Shown here: one piece after another, positions 54,999-64,000 of the stretch
Layout: each line of letters begins with the position of its first letter
Position numbering within the stretch: the first letter of the stretch is position 1
Source: Thalassia testudinum
Taxonomy: Eukaryota; Streptophyta; Magnoliopsida; Alismatales; Hydrocharitaceae
Reading direction: 5' to 3'
NCBI GenBank assembly: GCA_037157565.1
Contig: JAZHRO010000026.1
Span: 36,516,501 to 36,580,500, forward strand
DNA length: 64,000 nucleotides
Translations under genes and position numbers: made by a program
Notes under the pieces: generated by a model
What the model saw: the letters and a program-made list of their open reading frames with translations, nothing else
What the model was told of the DNA's origin: nothing
Databases searched by the model: none

Positions 54999-56923
54999 AA
55001 GGTAGGAGATCCCAAAACCCAGAACTTGTACTCCCCTTGGGTACTGCTACCCAAGCTACTGCATCATCTTCTTTGCCTTCCACTTCTAATCCCTTACCTC
55101 CTGAGTCTCAAAATACTTTCCACAATCCCCCTCGCCAAGAGGATGATCTTGATTCTTCACACTTTGAGGATTTTGAAGAACTTCCTCCAGACTTAGTTGC
55201 ACATCCTCTACCACAGCAACCACCTATCCCTAGGTTCCAACCTCCACCTTATCCTAATCATCCTAATCCACCCCCGGAGAGAGGACCTATGCCTCATCTT
55301 CAGCACCTTTTCGATACACAACTACAAATGAATACCTTAACCCAACAGGTGCAACAGCTTGCTCAAGCTGTAAATCTATTAGCTAACCCCCAACCACAAC
55401 CACTTCAACCTAGAAATCCTCAGGCACCACCCCAACCCCGTAGACCTCAACTACGAGATTATTATAATCCCGCAGTTGCCCAACCAATGCCTGTGGTACG
55501 TTATCCCAATGGGGGTCGTGCTGCTGAACTGAAGCCGAACATTATAGCACTCATTCCTCACTTCCATGGACTTGCTTCTGAGGACCCTTTTCAGCATTTA
55601 GAGGAGCTGAAGAATCTTGCCCAAACTTTGGGTCCGCAAGGACATGATCAGCACACGCTTTTGATGAAAATGTTCTCCTTTTCATTAAAAGATAAGGCAG
55701 CCTTTTGGTTTAGAACACTTGCACGGACTACACCTATAGATTCCTGGGCTTCTTTAGAACACGAGTTCTTAAAGAAGTACTTTCCTGTAGGCCGCACTAA
55801 TGCCTTAAGGCGTGCCATCACCACCTTCACCCAGAATTTAGGAGAACCTATGCACGAGGCTTGGGAGAGATTCCATGAGCTTTTGAGAAAATGTCCCCAC
55901 CATGGTGTCCCACGCTGGCAACAGGTTCAGATCTTCTACCATGGGCTCCATGATGACACACGGAATTTTGTAGATGCCGCTTGTGGAGGCAATTTCCTGT
56001 GTCGGGACGAGGACTCAGCCTTTGAGCTCTTTGAAGGCATGGCCGAAAACTCTATTAACAATGCTTCAATGAGCGTGTTTAATAGAAAGTCCTCACATTC
56101 CCACTCACACACGGGGGTACATGAAGCCCAATCCAGTAGCAAAGACTTAGAGATAGTGGCTAGTCAACTGGATAAAGTGGGCTTAATCGAGAAGAAAGTA
56201 GATGAAGTATGGAAATTTCTCTCAAAACACCCATCTTCTTCTTCTCAGTCACCAGCACAAAACACTTCTTCTCAGTTTCCCACAGGGAGGGAAACTGTGA
56301 ATAACCTTTCTGTGACACAAACTGCATTACCGGATTTTCCATTTCCATATCCTTCACCGGTTGGAGGAACCTTTGTTCCTCCCTTCACTGACTTCCCTGC
56401 ACCTTCTGGAGCTTCGGAGGAGCTTCATGCCATTCACAATGATCCTTTCACACAAACCTATAACCCTGGATGGCGTAATCATCCAAATTTCTCGTGGTCG
56501 GGAAATTCACAAAGACCTCCTTTTCAACAACCGTCTGCACCACCATTACACAACCCGATCCGAGCACCACCTTCACAATCACACGGATATCCACCGCGTA
56601 CCTACCAGCAACCCCAACCCAGGCCCACCCAATACTCTCAATCTGGGCCTACACGAGATGGCCAGTTGGGGTCTATCATGAAAGCTCTTGCTGATATGCA
56701 ACAACAGAATATTGCTATGCAGCAGAGACAGGACGCGGCCTTAGCTGAGATGAGAGCCCAGCTATCACACTTGACGGAGTCCCGTCAACCACATTCACTC
56801 CCATCCCAAGCACAACCCAACCCTAGGAACATACCTGCTCAAAGGTATGTCCAACCTAGACCAGCACTGCAAGACCAAACACATGACATTTCACAACCAG
56901 TGCATAACACTGAATCAACATGA
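54995..56923 (+). CDS. gag: Intact Gag of element K (642 aa)
   Basis: Gag would form cytoplasmic virus-like particles. The start ATG follows the A40 tract. Residues about 1-180 are Pro/Gln-rich with MEGRRSQNPEL at the start. The Retrotrans_gag core spans roughly 180-330: HFHGLASEDPFQHLEELKNL, KDKAAFWFRTLA, FLKKYFPVGRTNALRRA, HEAWERFHELLRKCPHHGVP, FYHGLHDDTRNFVDAACGG. A helical segment with LEIVASQLDKVGLIEKKVDE follows (about 385-410), then a Pro/Ser/Gln-rich stretch and a coiled coil with MQQQNIAMQQRQDAALAEMR (about 570-590). No CCHC knuckle is seen, as usual for Athila. It ends at TGA 56921-56923, exactly at the junction with the integrase tail, so Gag is released without protease. It is the only intact structural gene in the window. 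Confidence 0.9.
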   Translation: MEGRRSQNPELVLPLGTATQATASSSLPSTSNPLPPESQNTFHNPPRQEDDLDSSHFEDFEELPPDLVAHPLPQQPPIPRFQPPPYPNHPNPPPERGPMPHLQHLFDTQLQMNTLTQQVQQLAQAVNLLANPQPQPLQPRNPQAPPQPRRPQLRDYYNPAVAQPMPVVRYPNGGRAAELKPNIIALIPHFHGLASEDPFQHLEELKNLAQTLGPQGHDQHTLLMKMFSFSLKDKAAFWFRTLARTTPIDSWASLEHEFLKKYFPVGRTNALRRAITTFTQNLGEPMHEAWERFHELLRKCPHHGVPRWQQVQIFYHGLHDDTRNFVDAACGGNFLCRDEDSAFELFEGMAENSINNASMSVFNRKSSHSHSHTGVHEAQSSSKDLEIVASQLDKVGLIEKKVDEVWKFLSKHPSSSSQSPAQNTSSQFPTGRETVNNLSVTQTALPDFPFPYPSPVGGTFVPPFTDFPAPSGASEELHAIHNDPFTQTYNPGWRNHPNFSWSGNSQRPPFQQPSAPPLHNPIRAPPSQSHGYPPRTYQQPQPRPTQYSQSGPTRDGQLGSIMKALADMQQQNIAMQQRQDAALAEMRAQLSHLTESRQPHSLPSQAQPNPRNIPAQRYVQPRPALQDQTHDISQPVHNTEST

Positions 56924-57099
56924 TCTTGAGATTATTTGATAATGGAGCTGTTGAGATCACTGAACTTGACAAATCTGAACCCTTTATTGTTAATGGACAA
57001 AGACTGAAACCTTTCATTAAGCCGCATGATCTCAGACTTGTCAATTCCACCATTTCGCTCCTACATTTTGAATTACCATGTAAGTTTTCGCCTAGCTGA
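56923..57099 (+). pseudogene. Integrase C-terminal tail remnant, element K
   Basis: A 58-codon frame reads ILRLFDNGAVEITELDKSEP, then FIVNGQRLKPFIK, ending TGA at 57097-57099. It matches the integrase tail of element B (FIVNGQRLKPFIE). It has no start of its own and overlaps the last base of the gag stop. It marks the right edge of the gag-pol deletion. Confidence 0.85.
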
Positions 57100-57377
57100 A
57101 GGCGTTAAACTTAGCAAACACCTACCCTTGTATATAGCTATTTTACACTTTTCTTACTCTTACCTTTATTTGCATATAGTGTCTACCCTTGCATTCTGAG
57201 CATACATTCATTGACACACATGTCATGCATTTCACTTCCTAGCCCGACTGTTCACTCTGATCCTAGATCAGACTTAAAATCGTCCGCACAGAGATTGTAT
57301 CTCCTCATTCCGACTTCCTTTCATCACCCAGTCTAGGATAGTGAAAAGCAGAGCATGCATTTGCATCCACCCTTTCA

Positions 57378-57410
57378 TTCAATGAGGACATTGAAACATT
57401 TAAGCATGGG
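57378..57410 (+). other. Inner purine motif and stem-loop, element K
   Basis: TTCAATG, loop AGGA, CATTGAA (57378-57395) is a 7-bp stem-loop, followed by GCATGGGGGGG (57404-57414). Confidence 0.65.
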
Positions 57411-57414
57411 GGGG

Positions 57415-58721
57415 TGTAAATGGTAAACCATTTAAACCAAAATGCAATTGTAGACACAACTATAGTACATATAGTATTATCAAAAAATTATATACTTCAA
57501 AAAAAAAAAAAAATTGAAAAATTTTGAAAAAAATTTTTTTTGAAAAAAATTACAAAGCTAAAAATACAAAAAAATAACAAATCAGAAAAATTCCAAAAAT
57601 ACAATAAGGGACATGTACTTCATCATCAAAGGAGGACATTCATTTCAAGAGGGGAGGGAGAGAAAGAAAAAGAAAAAAAAAAGAAAGAAAAGATAAGTGA
57701 TCTTATAGCTGAAAACAAAAAAATAGAATAAGTGTCTATGGACATTCAACCGTTACTGGTTTGACCTGCCGGGCCATAGGAGCTTGATACAAGCTTAGGC
57801 TTAATACACTTCGAGCCTTGACAAGATAGACCACAGTCTCTCCTAACTTTAGGACAATTCTTGTACCTGAGTCACCAGTACAGGATTCGTTGGTTTGCTT
57901 TGACTTAGGAGTCTAAGTAACCTTGGCTTACACTACACAATGTCAGGAAAGACCACTTGAACCTAAACCTCAACCCTTGTGTTCATTAGGGAAGGTGGAG
58001 TCCTTACCTATGCGTGCAGGTAGACTCTTTGTCCTAATCTTTAGTCTTGTGTCTAGGAGAAGCTCTTTCCACAAAAAATTCACCCACCAAATACAGTGCG
58101 CTCTACCAAATAAGTTTTGGAGACATACTGTTCAAAAAAAAAAAAAAAAAAAAGTTAAGTATGTTCTCCAAAAAGTCTGAAAAATAACTCTTCCACCAAA
58201 AATGTTTTCAGGGTTCAAAATAAATACCCTATTTTTCCACCAAAAAAATCTTCTCTGAGCCACAAATACAATAAGGGTTGGGTTTGAATACCATCAATTT
58301 TTTAGAGTCATCCGAAAACATGAGCTGAAGTTAGGACCAACCTGGACTTAAAAAGAAGTGAAACTCCGGGATTGAGCTTTAGAATTCACCTGGTTAGTCC
58401 TGACTTATCACAAAGCACAGCCATAACTTCGTAGTATTCTGAGTCTCTGTAAAACCTCCTGAGTCCTGGAATTCGACTTAAGGTTTAAATATCAAGAGTC
58501 CTTGTTGGTTGAGAGATGGTCTATGTCATTTAAGCCTCGAGTTCTGGTAGGTTATCCTCAGTAACCAGGTTCTCACAATGTCCAAAAACATAGTTGGTAT
58601 TGGAAAATGTTTCAGCTTAAAGATCATCATCATAAACACTTAAAAATTTTTGAAAGAAGAAAAAGATATCTCTACACACTTACCTTGTTGATACTTAAAT
58701 TGCCTTACACTTCAACAGATT
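57415..58721 (+). other. Non-coding 3' module of element K
   Basis: No gene is seen. A-rich tracts lie at 57480-57600 and 58133-58153. CCACCAAATA is at 58084-58093, with related CCACCAAAAA at 58193 and 58237. The stretch 57100-57377 before it holds the post-integrase block GCTGAAGGCGTTAAACTTAG. Confidence 0.6.
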
Positions 58722-58759
58722 GTTTGCTAAGGGACTAGCAAAACGTAAGCATGGGGGTA
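58722..58759 (+). other. Stem-loop and polypurine tract, element K
   Basis: TTTGCTA and TAGCAAA (58723-58742) form the stem around AGGGAC. AGCATGGGGGTA (58748-58759) abuts the 3' LTR. Confidence 0.82.
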
Positions 58760-61700
58760 TGATGAGTGGCTACTCATCATAGCTAAAAGGCCGAAATTAA
58801 GCTAGATACTAAGCAAAACAATATCAAATTAACACATAAAAAGGGTTAAGTGTGGGAATTAAAGAAAAGACCTAAAACTTTTAATGTGTTTTAAAATCTC
58901 CTAATTAGGTCACAAAAATGAGATATTCTGAAAACTAAAGAACAAATGATGATCCATGCATCAATTGAACACATAAACAAGTTTGAAAAGACAAATCAGA
59001 AGTAAAATCAATGTCTTAAATGTTCAATTAAGCACATGTAAAAATTTGAAAGCAATTGGACATCATTTAGGCTTAGAAATAAATAGATTACAATTAGGTC
59101 CTTCATGCATTACATTTCTACCCTTCAAAACTCCTTTTTGGACCTATTTGCAAGCCGCAGGGACCCTTTTGTAAGACTGCAGGGCCCTTCCAGCTGCTAT
59201 TCTTCTCGCTTATGGGCCTGCATGCAAATGTTCTACCCCTTCTTCTAAGGGTTCGTCTGCAAATTTCCCCTTTTATTTCAACGAGAAGCTGAGTTCTTCA
59301 CGCGCACTGTAGCGCGCGAAGAACACAGCCATTCTCGACCGTCCATCGCACTTTTGATCTCGATCTGCGGCTGGATTCAAATGGAACCTTCGCGCGATTC
59401 GGTGCGTGCGTTCACCTCTCTTCCCAGATCTCATCTGACGGTCAGATCTCTCTCTTGACTCGCCGCGCGCTCTACCCATCTCATCCTCACCGCCGGCCTG
59501 ATTCTGATTAACCTCACCCTTGCGGTGATCTCAGTCACTGAGCTGCTATTTAAGCACCTCAGTGGTGTCGCGCGCAAGGGATCGCTCTCTCCTACATCTC
59601 TTAGCGATCAATTCTTCCACTCCAGTCTCTCCTCCTCATCTAGACCCTGATTTCACAGCCACCGGCTGTGGAATCATCGCCTGCTCTCGACCCTCCTCGT
59701 CGCTAAGGACCTCGTAGCACCTGAGGACGACCCTGGAGTCTCACTAGCAGACTCTTCCCTCCGCTGGAGTCACCCTCCTCCTTTCTTCCTCCTTAGCCGC
59801 CGGCTAAGGACCCATAGGTCCCATTCTTCCTTTTAGTTTAGTTTTTAATTCTGCACAAGTAGTGTTAGATTTAGTTTACAGTAGTTTAGAATAGATTTAG
59901 TTTTAATTGTTAGTGTTTAATGTTAGCTGTAGTTAGATTAGTCTTAGGAGTAGAATTAGTATTAGATCCCCTCCCTCACCTCCTCTGATAAGTCCAGATC
60001 AGAGGGGAAGAATCATCTGTTCACTATTCAATTTATCTCCCTCTTCATGTTTTGTTTTTCCCATCATCCAGATTCTGATTCTTGTTTTTTTTTTCCTTTT
60101 AACGACGAATTTTTCACCAATCACCCACACATCCGGACCCAATTCCAGATCTGATGGTGTACTGCCTCAGATCTGAAATTGGCGTCACAAGCACCATTTG
60201 GGGCTTCTCACTCACCCCATTTGTGTTCACAAAAGCCCCTTTTATTTTAGATTGATTGCCTCAGTTTGTCAGATTCACTTTAACATGGGTTTTGAAGAGA
60301 TTTTGCTTTCTGAAATGTCTTGACAGATCTGACAAATTGAAGGGATTTTGGTTTTCCTTGAGGGCAAGGATTCTGAGAAGTTCTCTGGTGACAGAGAACA
60401 AATCAGAAGAGCCTTTCATGAATTTGCTTCTGCCTTGATCTGAATGCATTCGCTAGCTTTTATAAATTCCTTTAATGCATTCTTTTTCTGATTTGTCATT
60501 TCAGAACTGCCATACACCACCTGTTTGATAATTATTTTTGTATGGTGATTCTCTAACCTAAGGAGTTTTCCATACTCCTTAAGGTTGCAAGAAACTGGGA
60601 TTGTATGTTTTTGGTTTTAATTGATTGAGTTAAGTCTTCCTTCATGCTGTCTATGGCATTAGGAAGACTAACTCAATGCCATTTGTGTTTTGATCTGAAA
60701 TGATGCTTTTGATAAGGGCTTTTCCTTGTGGGTATTTGAACTGAATTCTTATGTGATTTTCGTGAGATTTATACCCTTATCAGATTTGGATTTCAACTCT
60801 TTAATTTTTAGTTTGTTCTGAATTTTCTCTTATTCCCAGTTATACAGTAAAATGCTGCAAACTGCAGCTACATTCCCCTCTTCTCTAAATTCTCCTCTTC
60901 TCTAAATTCCCCTCTCATCTGTGAATACTTTCCCCCTCTTCAAATGGACTAACTGCAGCAGCAGTTAGCCCATTTGACAGTGGCTTAAGCCACTGACACT
61001 GCTAAAACACCCTGAACAGCACATTCTCTTCCCTCTCCATCTTCTCTGACAGTAGCTTAGCTGCTGTTTAAAATGAAATAAAAACTTAATTAACCCTCAT
61101 TCCCTAAATTCCTACTAAAACCTAATTATACATACTTAATTTCATACTGAAAATATACATATCCATACTATTATAACTGTAATATACAGCCTGATTATGT
61201 ACGTAGACATACATAGATATACTGTAAATACTGTATAAACTTGTACATAAATCTATATACATATGTAATCTATGTAAATATATGTATAAATACTGAACTA
61301 TTATGTATGTATTTACTGATTTATGTATATGTATATATACAGATTCATATTTACATATTTAGTAGCTATATTATAGAATAAATTAGCTAAATTAATAATT
61401 TAGAGCTATAATTAAGTAAATAAATCTATAGACTTAGGTTAACATATATAGTAAGTAATTTAAGTTAGTTAAAGTACAATTATACCTAGTATAGCTTACT
61501 GTAACTTAGTTTTATTTAAAACACCCAGAACAGCTAGTTTAACTTAAATAAAATAGAAATAAATTCGTAAATATACAATAAAAATATGTATAAAATACTT
61601 AAGCATGTAAATTAAATCTGTATAAGGTCAATTAGACCATTTACTAACTATTTTATAAGTAATTAACTATTTAATCACCTAAATCAACCTGTACAATCAG

Positions 61701-62576
61701 CCTAGTTTAGCGAATTTATTTGTATAGTAAACATATTTAAAATTCAAAATTAATTAATCAATTATGTAGTATTATGTAAATACTTTATTAACCATATTTT
61801 ATTTTATTTTATTTAATAATTTATGGCCCCCAAATCAAGGGCCAAAAGCACGAACAGACGCAGCTGCGCCTGATTTCCAGCGCACGATGTGGCGCTGGAA
61901 TAGCACCACATCGTGTGCTGCAAGTCAAGCGCAGCCACATAAATATAATTTGTGTCGCTTATAGGCCAGTCGTCACGGGCGCCCGAAGCACTGCCTTTGA
62001 ACATATGACCCGATTACCCATTGAGCTCTGGTCTGAGTACTCTGTCTGATTTGCGATTAGTATGTGACGTGTGTGTGTGGCCGGGGGCCCGAGCGTGTGC
62101 GAGCATATGGCGTTGGGCTGAGGCCTGGCGCTGAGATTAAAGACATAATTAAGCCACCTAATCTGAGATTAGGGCGCGCTTAGTAGAGGTCTGGTCCCAC
62201 CCTTAGGGTGCTGTGTATCCCTCGAAAAGCGTGCCCGCAAACTAAACACGTTTTAAACTAATGATATTAGCCTAATCCCCTCCCCACCGCAGCCTCTGAA
62301 ATATGCTAAGACAGAAGAGTTAACAAAGAGAAGAACAAAGAGTTAACACGAGAGAAAAAAGAAAAGAGTACAAGAACAACAGAGAAAAGAACAAGAGTAA
62401 TAAAAAGAGAAAGAAGAAGATGAATACTTAGAAGAAAACAGAAATATGAACACAAGAAGAACAGGAGTTAAGAATACAAAGAACAGAGACTTAATGAAGA
62501 AAGAAAGAGAAACAAAGAAAAAGAATAAGTAGTATACATACGTATAAGTAAATCTATATAATTACTAACAGAATAA

Positions 62577-62670
62577 AGTGACACTATAAACGTCGCTAAA
62601 GATCTCAGTTTTGCCTCTTTAGGTTGTATATAGTGTTTTCTGAGATTTAGCGACGCTTATATCTGTCACT
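62577..62670 (+). repeat. Foldback in element K 3' LTR
   Basis: Second copy of the foldback at 53221-53314: arms 62577-62608 and 62640-62670. Confidence 0.75.
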
Positions 62671-63107
62671 GAAACTGCTGTATATGTTACTATACATAAC
62701 AGACTAATAAGTTAAATTTCTACACCATTGCATTCTAATGTATTATATACTATTATGATAGTACTAATAGGATAACTTGTAAATACATAGTTTAGAGTAT
62801 AATAATAGATTGTTTGATGCTTGTTCATAGTTAGTATTTTTGCAAGCATTTCTTAGTAATTAGGTAAATAACACACATTCATTCATTCTTTAATAAAATG
62901 TAAAGTTTTTTTTTTTTTGAATAAGAAGACAATTTTGAGATAATCAAAGAGTGACCGAATTAAATTCAATAAATTGCCTCCCAGTGAACGACCTGGAACA
63001 AAACCAGTAAAAATTAGATAAATAAGCAAATGATAATAATGGTTGTAATGAATGGAACTCACCCATACTCACCACTATACGACATCCTTAATGTTATATT
63101 ATACACC

Positions 63108-63122
63108 CTATACTACAACGAC
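63108..63122 (+). other. U5 motif complementary to tRNA-Asp nt 1-15, element K 3' LTR
   Basis: CTATACTACAACGAC is identical to 53752-53766. Confidence 0.7.
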
Positions 63123-63178
63123 ATAATCAACAATTATTACCAACAAACATTTACAACAACCATTTTTCATCACCAACA

Positions 63179-64000
63179 GGAGTACGTGTTATAATCATCG
63201 TGTGGTGTGTAACCCTGATCATACAGTGCCAGATCGGGATTGTTCATGGGATCCTAATACATAGGGTCCCGTGAATATGGAGGAGGTGCATCCCAAGTGA
63301 GCAGATTAACTCGAGCAAGAGGGGCTCAGGGTGCATAAGAAGATTTAGGAGCAGCAGGGCTTCCAGGCAGCTCCGGTCGGACAAGAAGTACTTCATCAAT
63401 TTTCTTTCCCAGCAGATCCATCTTACCTAGCTCCTTGGCGATGATGCTCATGTCAGCTTGGATAGACTCTACTTGAGCCTCATGAACACTCACTCTCTAC
63501 TGTCCAGGTCGCTAGAACTGGTTCATCGACATGGCATTCAATGAATTCTCCACTAATGACTCGAACAACTCAAATGCGATGTTCTCATCTTTAGCGAGGA
63601 AGTTCTCACCACTAGATGCATCGGCTAGGTACCGATGTGTGTCGTCCAGCCCATGGTAGAAAATCTGAGCTAAGTGCCATTTGGGCACACCATGGTGCAG
63701 GCATTTCCTCAGGAGATCATGAAATCGGTCCCAGGCAGCATGCAACTCCTCAGGTCCTTGGGAGAAAGTCATAATCGCATGCCTCATCGCGTTCGTGCGA
63801 CCGATCGGGAAGAACTTCTGTAGGAATTCACGTCGTAATTCTGGCCATGTTCCAATCAGCTTCCCGATGGTTTTGAACCAGTATGAAGCTTTATCCCTGA
63901 GAGAAAACAGAAATAGCTTGATTAGAACAATTCCAAGGTCTGCGTCCCTGGGTCGACCCATTTTCGCAATTTGACTCAGGTCCTCTAGATGCTGGAATGG
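63179..64000 (-). pseudogene. gag: gag N-terminal half, element H (continues past the window)
   Basis: The minus strand enters at 64000 with PFQHLEDLSQIAKMG and runs through the Gag core: LRDKASYWFKTIGKL, FLQKFFPIGRTNAMRHA, HAAWDRFHDLLRKCLHHGVP, FYHGLDDTHRYLADA. Stops follow MSMNQF near 63512 and at several later points (63500, 63330, 63260). The reading ends at NTYS, where element K is inserted, and resumes at 52475. It is an inactive copy of a gene like the intact gag at 54995-56923. Confidence 0.88.

Larger units (their letters stand above)
52476..63178 (+). mobile_element. Element K: gag-only LTR retrotransposon derivative
   Basis: It is inserted in gag of element H; the H frame rejoins at NTYS to YTPQTSSS across the site. 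It has a truncated 5' LTR (52476-53822), a perfect tRNA-Asp site, a leader, an intact gag, a 58-codon integrase tail, the inner purine motif, a 3' module, a polypurine tract and a full 3' LTR (58760-63178). Protease, RT, RNase H and most of integrase are missing. The 5-bp duplication is not visible on the left, where the LTR start is lost; the right flank begins GGAGT. Confidence 0.93.
58760..63178 (+). repeat. 3' LTR of element K (4419 bp)
   Basis: It starts TGATGAGTGG and ends TCACCAACA. It is unusually long. A probable TATA box CTATTTAAG lies at 59546-59554, with CTCAGT and ACTGAG around a central C at 59530-59542. AT-rich sequence (61080-61830) fills part of the region missing from the 5' LTR. 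ORFs within look accidental. Confidence 0.92.
32635..64000 (-). mobile_element. Scaffold element H: decayed autonomous Athila-like retrotransposon, right end outside window
   Basis: On the minus strand the 3' LTR (32635-33389 plus 41607-43016), polypurine tract, 3' module, integrase, RNase H, RT, protease and gag run left to right. It is split by element I in the LTR, solo LTR J in RT and element K in gag. The 5' LTR is beyond the window. RT carries FMAD in place of FMDD and several stops are present, so it is inactive. Its first LTR base is uncertain by a few positions (32631 or 32635). Confidence 0.88.

Overview
The window looks like repeat-rich heterochromatin of a flowering plant. Everything I can support is retrotransposon DNA, and I see no host protein gene, rRNA or complete tRNA gene. 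The evidence is several Athila/Tat-type Ty3/gypsy elements with TG...CA long terminal repeats (LTRs), primer binding sites complementary to the 3' end of plant tRNA-Asp (TGGCGCCGTTGCCGGGG), 5-bp target duplications, and gag, protease, RT, RNase H and integrase remnants. The species cannot be named from the sequence.

Layout: two decayed autonomous elements, both on the minus strand, form the scaffold. Scaffold B (6198-31010) runs 5' LTR (28374-31010), leader, gag, protease, RT, RNase H, integrase from right to left. It is split by element C (10959-21054, young, complete, TSD TGCAT), solo LTR D (7311-10086), LTR-like insertion E (24860-27424, TSD GATAG), and element A (1-6197, left part outside the window). 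Scaffold H (32635-64000, right end outside) has its 3' LTR at the left. That LTR is split by element I (33390-41601, TSD GAAGG), its pol by solo LTR J (46971-49669, TSD GGGGG), and its gag by element K (52476-63178). Between B and H lie an LTR piece F (31011-32537) and an RT scrap G (32538-32633), so B sits inside F, F inside G's element, and H also inside G's element.

Elements A, C and I have no gag-pol. In its place each carries one ORF of unknown function with a similar layout: helical or tyrosine-rich N-terminal part, long acidic middle, and a short C-terminal motif around TRLxGxGLH. In C it is open for 618 codons; in A and I it is broken. Element K keeps an intact 642-aa Gag but has lost protease, RT, RNase H and most of integrase. 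They all look non-autonomous and dependent on enzymes from relatives like B and H, whose own copies here are dead.

The most interesting signals are RNA- and DNA-level structures shared by LTR families whose sequences are otherwise very different: (1) a U5 motif complementary to the 5' end of the primer tRNA-Asp itself (15 of 15 nt in element K); (2) a hairpin that buries the 3' half of the primer binding site; (3) conserved stem-loops before each of two CATGGGGG purine motifs, which bracket a 1.2-1.8 kb non-coding 3' module; (4) family-specific short repeats inside that module; (5) a perfect or near-perfect inverted repeat just upstream of the LTR TATA box, with a different sequence in each family. 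Together they suggest a conserved, poorly described set of cis-acting signals for priming, packaging or expression of this group.
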